From positions 1 to 58,676 of the forward strand of contig JAODAX010000092.1 in NCBI GenBank assembly GCA_025463675.1: a stretch of DNA of 58,676 nucleotides. The letters run 5' to 3'. Made by a program: the position numbers and the translations under genes. The notes below the pieces were generated by a model. The model saw only the letters and a program-made list of their open reading frames with translations. It did no database searches and was not told the origin of the DNA. Origin of the DNA: Naasia sp. (GTDB taxonomy: Bacteria > Actinomycetota > Actinomycetes > Actinomycetales > Microbacteriaceae). This document shows, in pieces, positions 18,542 to 26,067 of the stretch (position 1 is its first letter; each line of letters starts with the position of its first letter).

Positions 18542-18561
18542 GTCCCGATCACGGTCGGGAC
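18542..18561 (-). promoter_or_regulatory. Palindromic putative operator/5' UTR hairpin before metQ
   Basis: GTCCCGA and TCGGGAC, perfect 7-bp arms around a 6-bp spacer, 28-47 nt before the metQ ATG. A -10-like TAGCTT (minus strand, 18572-18577) lies just upstream, so the palindrome would sit at or just after the transcription start, a typical repressor position. No recognisable SAM riboswitch core is present. Confidence 0.5.
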
Positions 18562-18651
18562 GTTCCTTCCGAAGCTATGCGGCGCCCCCCGGATCACCCG
18601 ATTCGTCGTGTCACGAAGCGCAACACTCCCGGGCGCAGCAGCGGCGCGAGT

Positions 18652-18762
18652 TCAGGGCGTCGCGGAGATCTCCGTCGCGGGGGCGGGAGCCGCCCCGTAG
18701 GCGGGCGGGGCGAAAGCGACGCAGGCGGCGACGATCAACAGGCAGGTGGACAGCTTCTTCAT
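18652..18762 (-). CDS. Possible small secreted peptide (36 aa)
   Basis: ATG 18762 preceded by GGAG at an 8-nt spacing. The product begins MKKLSTCLLIVAACVAF, a clear signal-peptide profile (two Lys, hydrophobic core, AYGA cleavage-like site at ~21-24), leaving a mature Ala/Pro/Thr-rich peptide of about a dozen residues. It sits 138 bp upstream of metQ on the same strand. No homologue is recognised; it may be a real small secreted peptide or the remnant of a longer gene. Confidence 0.5.
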   Translation of the reverse strand: MKKLSTCLLIVAACVAFAPPAYGAAPAPATEISATP

Positions 18763-19023
18763 CGGGCGTCTCCGGGGTAGGGAACGCACGCGGCACGACG
18801 ATCGGTCGGAGAGTCGCTGGGTGGCGGGCCGATCGGAGCACCCCGTGGGTTCGGGGATCTCCCTCACCGTATCGGCGGAGGGCCCCTCGGCGTCCTCCCT
18901 CGTTCGAGGGGTTGCGGGCGCTTCGGGCTCGTCGGGATCGGGCGGTCCACCAATCCGGATGCGGTGCCGGAACCGAAGAAGGGGAACTGGCTAGGCTCGA
19001 CCCGACCGCCGGGAGGACGAGAC

Positions 19024-19632
19024 GTGAGCACGACGACCCGCACTGTGCGCGTCGTGCGCGGCACCCTCGCCGCGGCGGTCGCTGTGCACACCGCGGCGTT
19101 CTTCCACGTCGCCGGCGGCGGCGTTCCTCCGGCGCCGGTCGCGGTCGCCCTCACGCTCGCCTTCGCGGTTCCGCTGAGCATCGCGCTCGCCGGACCGTCG
19201 CGGCCGGGGTCGACCCCGCGGGTCGCAGCGAGCGCCCCGCGCACGGCACTGTCGGTGGCCACGAGCCAGGCGCTCCTGCACGTGCTGTTCACCCTCGGCG
19301 CGAGCGGTACGCCCCCCGGCGGCCACGTCCACGCGGGCGGCTCCCTGGCACTGCCCGTGCTCGCCGGCGTCGTGCCCCCGATGTGGCAGGCGCACGCGTT
19401 GGCCGCCGGAGTCACCGTCGCCGCGCTGCTGCTCGGCTCGCGCGCGCTCGACGGCCTCGCTCGGTGCATCCGGCTCGCCGTCCGGCGGATCCTCGCCCGG
19501 GCGCTCGCACCCGCGCCGCTTCCGGCCGCGCGCGTCCGTGCCTCGTCGCGCCCGGCGCTGACCGACCGTCTCGCCGCCGTGTGCGACCTCCGGCGCCGCG
19601 GCCCGCCGGCCGCCTCCGCGCTGCTCGCGTAG
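19024..19632 (+). CDS. Multi-pass membrane protein next to YcnI, unknown function
   Basis: 202 aa. Four to five hydrophobic segments (~10-30, 37-58, 80-98, 108-125, 128-148), a His-containing loop (GGHVHAGG) and QAH before the last segment, then an Arg-rich cytoplasmic tail. GTG 19024 has GGGAGGACG upstream, and TAGGCT at ~18991 may be its -10. It is 89 bp upstream of ycnI, same strand, an arrangement suggesting a copper-handling pair; the function is inferred from context only. Confidence 0.7.
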   Translation: MSTTTRTVRVVRGTLAAAVAVHTAAFFHVAGGGVPPAPVAVALTLAFAVPLSIALAGPSRPGSTPRVAASAPRTALSVATSQALLHVLFTLGASGTPPGGHVHAGGSLALPVLAGVVPPMWQAHALAAGVTVAALLLGSRALDGLARCIRLAVRRILARALAPAPLPAARVRASSRPALTDRLAAVCDLRRRGPPAASALLA

Positions 19633-19721
19633 CGCCTTCCGCTTCCGCGCCGCTCGGCGCCTCCCCGCCGCGATTCGCGGCTCCCCCGCGCGCACCGCGC
19701 GCCCTCGACGAAGGATTCCCC

Positions 19722-20441
19722 ATGCATCTGTCCCTGCCCTCCCGCATCGCCGCCGCCGGTAGCGCCGCCCTCCTGCTCGCCCTGGCCGGCCCACTCGCCG
19801 CGAGCGCCCACGTCAGCGTCGATCCCGCCCAGGCGGAGGCGGGCGGCTACAGCCAACTCACCTTCCGCGTGCCCAACGAGCGTGACGACGCCGGAACGGT
19901 GCGGCTCGCCGTGAGCCTGCCCGCCGACACCCCTTTCGCATCCGTCTCCTACGAGCCCGTGCCCGGCTGGACCACCAGCGTCGTCACGACCGAGCTGCCG
20001 GAGCCGGTGGAGGTAAACGGCAACCAGCTGACCGAGGCAGTGACGAGCATCGTCTGGGAGGCGGACGCCGGCGGGAGAATCGAGCCGGGCCAGTTCCTCA
20101 CCTTCCCGATCAGCGTCGGGCCCGTCCCGGAGGTCGGCAGCGTCGCGCTGCCGGCGACCCAGACGTACTCCAACGGCGAGGTGGTCGAGTGGGCCGGTGA
20201 TGAGGACGCCGACCTCCCGGCCCCGGTCCTCTACGTCGGGGACGAGCCGGCCGGCCACGGCCACAGCGGCGGCGAGGGCGACGACCCCGCGGACACCGCC
20301 GACACCGCGTCCGTCTCGTCGACCGGCGGGACCACCCCCGACGACGGTCTCGCCCGCGGCCTCGGCATCATCGGGCTCGCGCTCGGGGCTCTCGCCCTGG
20401 TGCTCGCGGCGTTCTCGCTCATGCGGAACCGACGCACCTGA
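19722..20441 (+). CDS. ycnI: YcnI-family (DUF1775) copper-associated membrane-anchored protein
   Basis: 239 aa. Signal peptide to ~29 (ASA-HVSV), so the mature protein starts with His, the position that binds Cu(II) in Bacillus YcnI by an N-terminal histidine brace. The cupredoxin-like DUF1775 domain spans ~30-165; a His/Gly/Asp linker (GHGHSGGEGDD) and one C-terminal TM (~209-232) followed by RNRR anchor it outside the cytoplasm. CopC/CopD-type partners are not visible; only the upstream membrane protein is. Confidence 0.88.
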   Translation: MHLSLPSRIAAAGSAALLLALAGPLAASAHVSVDPAQAEAGGYSQLTFRVPNERDDAGTVRLAVSLPADTPFASVSYEPVPGWTTSVVTTELPEPVEVNGNQLTEAVTSIVWEADAGGRIEPGQFLTFPISVGPVPEVGSVALPATQTYSNGEVVEWAGDEDADLPAPVLYVGDEPAGHGHSGGEGDDPADTADTASVSSTGGTTPDDGLARGLGIIGLALGALALVLAAFSLMRNRRT

Positions 20442-20446
20442 CCGGA

Positions 20447-20543
20447 CCGTCGAGCGCGGTACGTGCACCGCTCCGCGCGGTGCGAGGCGCCGAGCGCGGT
20501 GGGTGCACAGCCCGCGCTCGGTGCCTCGCACCGCGCTCGACGG
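20447..20543. repeat. 97-bp nested inverted repeat with internal direct repeats
   Basis: Outer arms CCGTCGAGCGCGGT (20447-20460) and ACCGCGCTCGACGG (20530-20543) are exact 14-bp complements. Inner arms 20477-20499 and 20512-20534 are 23-bp complements with one G-T wobble and a 12-bp loop. The right outer and inner arms share five bases, so two alternative pairings compete. CGAGCGCGGT-nn-GTGCAC also occurs twice directly, 40 bp apart (20451, 20491). It follows the ycnI stop by 5 bp and could act as a terminator, but it is far larger than a simple one. Confidence 0.8.
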
Positions 20544-20558
20544 GGGCGGCGGCGGGAG

Positions 20559-20564
20559 TAGCCT
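20559..20564 (+). promoter_or_regulatory. -10 box of a leaderless promoter (arginase-fold gene)
   Basis: TAGCCT lies exactly 6 nt before GTG 20571, and there is no Shine-Dalgarno. Transcription would start at or next to the start codon. Confidence 0.55.
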
Positions 20565-20570
20565 GACCGG

Positions 20571-21404
20571 GTGAGATTCGTCGTCGTACCGCAGTGGCAG
20601 GGCTCCGGATCGAGCAGGGCGATGCGCCTCGCGGACGGGGCGAACGTCATCTCCGGTGATCTGCCCAGCTCGCGCACCACGGTCGTCGAGGTGCCGCTCG
20701 GCGCCGGCGAGTCGCTCGGCTCGGGCGTCGCACGCTACAGCTCGCTGCGCGAGGTCCGCGACCGCATCGCGGTGGCGCTCGACGGCAGCGACGAGCCCGC
20801 CATCGTCATCGGCGGCGACTGCGGCGTCGAGCTGGCCGCCGTCGAGCATGTGCTGCGCACGCGCGACGACCCGCCCGCCGTCGTGTGGCTCGACGCGCAC
20901 CCCGATCTCGGCGCGCTGACCGACCGGCCGCGCGCGTTCTGCGGCACGGTGGCGCGCGCGATCGTCGGCGACGGCGCCGACGGGCTCAGCGCCGACCCGG
21001 CCCTGCCGCCGTCCCGGTTCGTCGCCGCCGGCACGCGCTCGATCGACGACGACGAGCAGGAGTACGTGGACGCGCACGGCATCCCGGTGATCCTCTGCGA
21101 CGCGCTCGGCGCCGGGGCGATCGCCGACGCGGTCGCCGCGACCGGCGCGACACGCGTGTACGTGCACATCGACCTCGATGTGCTCGACCCGGCGGAGATC
21201 GGCGGCCTCGCCGACCCGCAGCCGTTCGGGGTGGCGCTTCCCGCGCTCGTCGCCGAGCTGCGGGAACTCGTGGCCCGCTTCCCGCTCGCCGGCGCCGGCA
21301 TCACGATGTTCGCGCCCGACAGCCTGGACGGCGCGGGCGGCGACCTGCCGACCATCCTGCGGCTGCTGTCCGCGCTGACCGCCCCCGAGCCGGCCGCAGC
21401 GTGA
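20571..21404 (+). CDS. Arginase/agmatinase-family (ureohydrolase fold) protein
   Basis: 277 aa. Metal-binding motifs of the family are present in variant form: GGDCGVELA (GGDHS), WLDAHPDL (DAHxD) and HIDLDVLDP (SxDxDxxDP). The DAHPD and DLDVLDP aspartates/histidine predict a di-manganese site, but the GGDHS His is replaced by Cys. Substrate could be arginine, agmatine, formimidoglutamate or another guanidino/amide compound. Stop overlaps the next gene by 4 nt (GTGA). Confidence 0.85.
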   Translation: MRFVVVPQWQGSGSSRAMRLADGANVISGDLPSSRTTVVEVPLGAGESLGSGVARYSSLREVRDRIAVALDGSDEPAIVIGGDCGVELAAVEHVLRTRDDPPAVVWLDAHPDLGALTDRPRAFCGTVARAIVGDGADGLSADPALPPSRFVAAGTRSIDDDEQEYVDAHGIPVILCDALGAGAIADAVAATGATRVYVHIDLDVLDPAEIGGLADPQPFGVALPALVAELRELVARFPLAGAGITMFAPDSLDGAGGDLPTILRLLSALTAPEPAAA

Positions 21405-22222
21405 GCACCGACGGCGCCCCCAGCGCCCCGACCGGGGACGACGAGCCGCGCATCCTCGTCGAGCGACGCGGGCACGTGCTGCTGATCGGGCTCAACCGGC
21501 CCGGCAAGCGCAACGCCGCCGATCTGCGGATGCTCCGCGAGCTGGCGGCCGCGTACGGGGAGTTCGCGGGCGACGAGGAGGCCCGGGTCGCGGTTGTGCA
21601 CGCGGTCGGCGACCATTTCACCGGCGGCCTGGACCTCGCCGACGTCGGCACGCGGATCGCCTCCGGCGACCTGGACCTCGTCCCCGAAGGCGGCGTCGAC
21701 CCGTGGCAGCTGAGCGGCCCGCCGCTCGACAAGCCGGTGATCGTCGCCGTGCAGGGCACCTGCCTCACCCTCGGCATCGAGCTGATCCTCGCTGCGGACA
21801 TCGCGATCGCCGCCGACTCCACCCGCTTCGGCCAGATCGAAGTGGCCCGCGCGATCCTGCCGTTCGGCGGCGCCACGATGCGCTTCCCGCGGGTCGCCGG
21901 CTGGGGCGACGCGATGCGCTGGATGCTCACCGGCGACCTCTTCGACGCGGCCGAGGCCCTGCGCATGCGGCTCGTGCAGGAGGTCGTGCCGCATGGCAGC
22001 CAGCTGGACCGCGCACTCGAGCTCGCCGAGCGGATCGCCGCCCAGGCGCCGCTCGCCGTCCGCGCCACGATCGCCAACGCGGAGCTCGCGCGCACGGTCG
22101 GCCCGGCCGCCGCGGCCGCCCGGCTGATGCCCGAGCTGCGGCGACTCGCCGCCACCGAGGACGCACGAATCGGAATGGAGGCGTTCCTCACCCGGACGGC
22201 TCCGCACTACCTCGGACGCTGA
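21401..22222 (+). CDS. Enoyl-CoA hydratase/isomerase family protein
   Basis: 273 aa crotonase fold. The CoA-binding/oxyanion elements HFTGGLDLADV and GTCLTLGIELILAADIAIA are present; catalysis by the usual Glu pair would rest on EVARAILPFGG. Members hydrate or isomerise acyl-CoA esters. GTG 21401 is coupled to the arginase-fold gene, so the two may act in one degradative route; the pathway is not identified. Confidence 0.87.
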   Translation: MSTDGAPSAPTGDDEPRILVERRGHVLLIGLNRPGKRNAADLRMLRELAAAYGEFAGDEEARVAVVHAVGDHFTGGLDLADVGTRIASGDLDLVPEGGVDPWQLSGPPLDKPVIVAVQGTCLTLGIELILAADIAIAADSTRFGQIEVARAILPFGGATMRFPRVAGWGDAMRWMLTGDLFDAAEALRMRLVQEVVPHGSQLDRALELAERIAAQAPLAVRATIANAELARTVGPAAAAARLMPELRRLAATEDARIGMEAFLTRTAPHYLGR

Positions 22223-22267
22223 CGCGAGGCCGACACCCGGCAGGCGCGTCGACCGGAAGGAGACCCC

Positions 22268-23701
22268 ATGCCCCGCAGCTACGACCTGGTGGTGATCGGC
22301 GCCGGCCCCGTCGGCGAGAACGTCGCCGACTACGCCGTGAAGCGCGGCCTCACCGCGGTGATCGTCGAGAGCGAGCTCGTCGGCGGCGAATGCTCGTACT
22401 GGGCGTGCATGCCCTCGAAGGCGCTGCTGCGCTCCGGCCTCGCGCTGGACGCGGCCCGCCGGATCGGCGGCGCACGCGAGGCGGTGACCGGACAGCTCGA
22501 CATGGGCGCGGTGCTCCGGCGCCGGGACTCGTTCGTGTCCGACTGGGACGACACCTCCCAGGTGGAGTGGCTCGCGAGCGCCGGCATTGACCTGGTGCGG
22601 GGCCACGGACGGATCACCGGCACGCGCGCCGTGACGGTCACCGGCCCGGACGGGTCGACCACCGAGCTGGTGGCCCGGCACGCCGTCGCCGTCAGCACCG
22701 GAACGGCGGCCCTCCTGCCCGGCATCGACGGACTCGTCGACGTGAAGCCGTGGACGAGCCGCGAGGCGACCGGAGCGGAGCGCGTACCCGCGTCGCTCGC
22801 GATCGTCGGCGGCGGCGTGGTGGCGGCCGAGATGGCGACCGCATACCTCTCGCTCGGCAGCACGGTCACCCTCGTCGCCCGCAGCGGGCTGCTCGGCGGC
22901 ATGGAGCCGTTCGCCGGCGAGCTGGTCGCGGACCAGCTGCGGAAGTCGGGCGCGGCGGTCCGCCTCGGCGTGTCGCCCGTGCGTGCCGATCGCCGTCCGG
23001 GCGGCGTCCGCCTGACGCTCGACGACGGCTCGACCGTCGAGGCGGAGGAGCTGCTCGTCGCGACCGGCCGAGTGCCGCGCACCGAGGACCTCGGGCTCGC
23101 ATCGGTGGGCCTCGAGGACGGCGGTTGGCTCGACGTGGACGAGACCCTGCTGGTGCGGGGCGAGACCAACGCCGACCAGCCGTGGTTGTACGCGGTCGGC
23201 GACGTCAACCATCGCGCGCTGCTGACCCACCAGGGCAAGTACCAGGCGCGGGCCGCCGGCGAGGTCATCGCCGCCCGCGCGCAGGGCCGCCCGGTCGACG
23301 ACGCGCCGTGGGGCCTGCACGCCGCGACGGCCGACCGGGAGGCCGTCCCGCAGGTGACCTTCACCGATCCGGAGGTCGCGTCCGTCGGGCTGACCGAGGC
23401 GGCGGCACGGAGGGCGGGGTACGACCTGCGCATGGTGGAGTACGACCTCGGTGCGGTCTCGGGCGCCGCCCTGCAGGCCGACGACTACATCGGCCGCGCT
23501 GCTCTGGTCGTCGACGAGGCCCGCGGCGTTTTGCTCGGTGCCACGTTCGTCGGCCAGGACGTCGCCGAGCTGCTGCACTCCGCGACCATCGCCGTGGTCG
23601 GCGAGGTGCCGCTGCGGCGGCTGTGGCACGCCGTCCCGTCCTATCCGACCATCAGCGAGATTTGGCTCCGCCTGCTCGAGACCTACGGGAGACCCGGATG
23701 A
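22268..23701 (+). CDS. Pyridine nucleotide-disulfide oxidoreductase (class I flavoprotein)
   Basis: 477 aa. FAD site VVIGAGPVGENVA, redox-active disulfide GGECSYWACMPSKALL (CxxxxC), second Rossmann IVGGGVVAAEMA, FAD motif LYAVGDVNHRALLTHQGKYQA, and a C-terminal His-Glu pair in HAVPSYPTISE. The dimerisation tail is typical of dihydrolipoyl dehydrogenase, mercuric or mycothione reductase; which one cannot be decided. A very good ribosome site, GGAAGGAGA, lies 6 nt before ATG 22268. Its stop overlaps the next start by 4 nt. Confidence 0.88.
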   Translation: MPRSYDLVVIGAGPVGENVADYAVKRGLTAVIVESELVGGECSYWACMPSKALLRSGLALDAARRIGGAREAVTGQLDMGAVLRRRDSFVSDWDDTSQVEWLASAGIDLVRGHGRITGTRAVTVTGPDGSTTELVARHAVAVSTGTAALLPGIDGLVDVKPWTSREATGAERVPASLAIVGGGVVAAEMATAYLSLGSTVTLVARSGLLGGMEPFAGELVADQLRKSGAAVRLGVSPVRADRRPGGVRLTLDDGSTVEAEELLVATGRVPRTEDLGLASVGLEDGGWLDVDETLLVRGETNADQPWLYAVGDVNHRALLTHQGKYQARAAGEVIAARAQGRPVDDAPWGLHAATADREAVPQVTFTDPEVASVGLTEAAARRAGYDLRMVEYDLGAVSGAALQADDYIGRAALVVDEARGVLLGATFVGQDVAELLHSATIAVVGEVPLRRLWHAVPSYPTISEIWLRLLETYGRPG

Positions 23702-24081
23702 ACGCACTGCCCGGACCGAAGAGCCGGAGGATCCTGCGGGAGCTCGGCTTCCAGTACGCGACCCTGGTAGCCCTGATCTGGGGCCTGCCGCTGTCCACCG
23801 GGCGGGTGGGCAGCGAGGACGGCCTCATCGTCCTGTCCGGACTGCCGCGCTGGGCCTACCGGCGCGGCGGCACCACCGTCGGCCGGGTCTACCTGACCGG
23901 CGACAACACCGGGCCCGCCGTGCTGCGCCACGAGCGGGTGCACGTGCAGCAGTGGCGGCGGCTCGGCCTCTGGTTGCCGGTCGTCTACGCGCTCGGCGGC
24001 CCCGATCCGCTGAAGAACCGGTACGAGATCGAGGCGGGCCTCGAGGACGGCGGCTACCTGCCGCGCCGGAGGACCCGATGA
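23698..24081 (+). CDS. Small protein with an HExxH-like motif, unknown function
   Basis: 127 aa. One hydrophobic patch near the N-terminus (~25-38) and the motif RHERVHVQQW at ~80-89, resembling HExxH zinc-peptidase helices although the second position pattern is HERVH. A conserved-looking tail KNRYEIEAGLEDGGYLP supplies further acidic residues. Coupled by ATGA overlaps to the flavoprotein before and the SDR after it. No confident family name. Confidence 0.75.
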   Translation: MNALPGPKSRRILRELGFQYATLVALIWGLPLSTGRVGSEDGLIVLSGLPRWAYRRGGTTVGRVYLTGDNTGPAVLRHERVHVQQWRRLGLWLPVVYALGGPDPLKNRYEIEAGLEDGGYLPRRRTR

Positions 24082-24947
24082 CGGCACTGCCGCTGCCCGC
24101 GTCGATGGCTGGCCGGACGGTCGTCATCACGGGCGGCAGCTCGGGAATCGGCGCCGCGGCGGCGGGCACGCTGGCCGCGCTCGGCGCCGAGGTCGCGGTC
24201 GTCGGGCGCACGCCCGTCCGGACCCGGCAGGTGGCGGAAGAGGTCGGCGGCGAGGCGTTCCTCGCCGACTTCACCCGGCTCGACGACGTCCGCACGCTCG
24301 CCGCGCGGCTGCTCGAGCGCTATCCGCGCATCTCGGTGCTCGCCAACAACGCGGGCGCCATGCACCGGCCGCGCGAACGCACCGGCGACGGCTACGAGCG
24401 CACCCTGCAGGAGAGTGTGCTCGGCGGCGTCCTGCTGACGAGCCTGCTGCTGCCCCGCCTGGCCGAGACGGCCGCCGCCGAACCGCCGGGAAGCGTCCGG
24501 GTGCTGTTCACCGCCTCGAGCGCGAACGTCGGCGGCCGGCTGCGCCTCGGCGACCTCGACCTGGAGCGCGGGCCGTGGTTCGGCGGCTGGCGCGCCTACT
24601 GCAACGCCAAGCTCGCGAACGTGCTGAACGCCCGCGAAGTGGCCCGCCGTGCGGCGGCCGACGGGGTCACCGCCTACGCCTTCCACCCGGGCGTGGTGTC
24701 GACCCGGTTCGGCGGCGAGAGCCCGTCCTGGAACCTGGCGCGCGCGCTCACCGGCAACCGGTTCGGCCTCAGCCCGGAGCAGGGCGCGGAGCCGCTCGTC
24801 CGCCTGGCGGCCGGCGCCCGGATCGACGCCCCGAGCGGCAGCTACTTCGCCCGCCTGCGCTCCCCCGGCCCGGTCGCCCGGCAGGGCACCGACGATGCGC
24901 TGGCCCGCGCCCTCTGGGCGGAATGCGAGCGCCGCGTCGGCCTCTGA
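24078..24947 (+). CDS. Short-chain dehydrogenase/reductase
   Basis: 289 aa classical SDR. Cofactor motif VITGGSSGIGAAAAG, NNAG motif LANNAGAMHR, catalytic Ser in FTASSAN and YxxxK as YCNAK. Resembles the retinol dehydrogenase/WWOX-like group of SDRs. Last gene of the chain starting at 20571; ATG 24078 overlaps the previous stop by 4 nt. Confidence 0.87.
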   Translation: MTALPLPASMAGRTVVITGGSSGIGAAAAGTLAALGAEVAVVGRTPVRTRQVAEEVGGEAFLADFTRLDDVRTLAARLLERYPRISVLANNAGAMHRPRERTGDGYERTLQESVLGGVLLTSLLLPRLAETAAAEPPGSVRVLFTASSANVGGRLRLGDLDLERGPWFGGWRAYCNAKLANVLNAREVARRAAADGVTAYAFHPGVVSTRFGGESPSWNLARALTGNRFGLSPEQGAEPLVRLAAGARIDAPSGSYFARLRSPGPVARQGTDDALARALWAECERRVGL

Positions 24948-24961
24948 GGCACCGCGAACCC

Positions 24962-24992
24962 GCGACTTGCCACTCAGTGCTGGTTAAGTCGC
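24962..24992. terminator. Stem-loop between convergent SDR and SIP genes
   Basis: GCGACTT and AAGTCGC form a perfect 7-bp stem with a 17-nt loop midway between the two converging stops. Moderate stability, no clear T tract. Confidence 0.4.
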
Positions 24993-25051
24993 CGCTACCG
25001 GCACGAACAAGCCGCTCGCCGGTCCACGGGACGGGCACCGCGGCCGGGGCG

Positions 25052-25990
25052 CTAGTTCGCTTCGGACTTGCCGTCCCGCCAGTAGCCCATGAAGGCGACC
25101 TGGCGGCGGTCGAGGCCGCACTCGCGGACGAGGAAGCGACGCAGGCCCTTGATGACCGCGGCCTCGCCGGCGAGCCAGGCGTAGAGCTCACCGGTCGGCG
25201 ACTCGGCGGGGGTCTCCCAGAGCAGGGTGGCGTCAACGTCGATGTCGGCGAACTCCTCGGCGACGCGGGCCACCGCATCGAGGTGCTCGGCGAGCCAGCC
25301 GCGGACGGCGGGGTCGAGTCGCGTGCCGTGCGCGGCGGTGCCGCGGGGCAGCCAATCGACGGTGACGCCGGCCGGCAGCTCCAGCTCGAGGCGGTCGTCG
25401 GCGGTCGGGATCTCGAGGATCGCGTGCGCGGCGGTGCCGGCTGGCAGCGCCCCGAGGATGGCGGAGACCGCGGGGACCGCCGTCTCGTCGCCGGCCAGCA
25501 GCAGGGTGCGCGCAGTGCCCGGGTTCCATTCGATGCCGACGGAGGAGTCGGGGCTCTGGCCGTCGGGGCCGACAAGGACGATCTCGTCGCCGGCGCGCGC
25601 GGAGCACGCCCACGCGGATGCGGGGCCGGTCTCGCCGTGGCAGACGAAGTCGACGTCGACCTCACGCTCGGCGGGGCGGACGGCGCGGATCGTGTAGGTG
25701 CGGATGGGGTTCCGCTCGCTCTCGGGCAGCGCCCGCCAGCGTGCGTACCAGTCGCCGGAGGCGAGGACCTCGGGGTCATCGACGCCGAAGTCGCCGTAGC
25801 CCAGGCCGTGCAGCGGCAGCAGCACCTTCACCCGCTGGTCGAAGCCGTCGGTGCCGAAGTCGACCAGGTCCGGGCCGGCGAACGTGACGCGCACGAACGA
25901 CGGCGAGAGGCGGTGCACCCGGCTCACCGTGACTCGGTACGGCCGGTAGGAGGGGCGGTTCCGGACCGGAGCGGCGAGCGAACTAAGCAT
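25052..25990 (-). CDS. Siderophore-interacting protein (FAD/NAD(P)H ferric-siderophore reductase)
   Basis: 312 aa. FAD-binding RTYTIR, the SIP-family GDETAVPAVSAIL near the start of the NAD(P)H domain, and the C-terminal FMGYWRDGKSE. ViuB/YqjH-type proteins reduce ferric siderophores in the cytoplasm to release iron. ATG 25990 lies at the end of an iron box, implying DtxR/IdeR control. No siderophore synthesis or uptake genes are adjacent. Confidence 0.93.
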   Translation of the reverse strand: MLSSLAAPVRNRPSYRPYRVTVSRVHRLSPSFVRVTFAGPDLVDFGTDGFDQRVKVLLPLHGLGYGDFGVDDPEVLASGDWYARWRALPESERNPIRTYTIRAVRPAEREVDVDFVCHGETGPASAWACSARAGDEIVLVGPDGQSPDSSVGIEWNPGTARTLLLAGDETAVPAVSAILGALPAGTAAHAILEIPTADDRLELELPAGVTVDWLPRGTAAHGTRLDPAVRGWLAEHLDAVARVAEEFADIDVDATLLWETPAESPTGELYAWLAGEAAVIKGLRRFLVRECGLDRRQVAFMGYWRDGKSEAN

Positions 25991-26007
25991 TGCCTTACCT
26001 TACCTAA
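25990..26007 (-). promoter_or_regulatory. DtxR/IdeR-like iron box overlapping the SIP start
   Basis: Minus-strand TTAGGTAAGGTAAGGCAA directly abuts the ATG. The left half TTAGGTAAG matches the iron-box half-site almost perfectly; the right half is degenerate. TAAGGT inside it could be the -10, with TTGCGG as -35 at a 16-bp spacing, so a bound repressor would cover the promoter. Confidence 0.7.
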
Positions 26008-26067
26008 CGGCGTCTCCGCCGCAACTGCGGAAGTGCCGATCAGCACTGCGCCCAGCCCCACTGTGCG

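Noticed and set aside
18515-18762. SAM riboswitch upstream of metQ
   Set aside because: No SAM-I, SAM-II or SAM-IV core (conserved pseudoknot/GGGAA-type elements) could be seen; only a simple palindrome is present.
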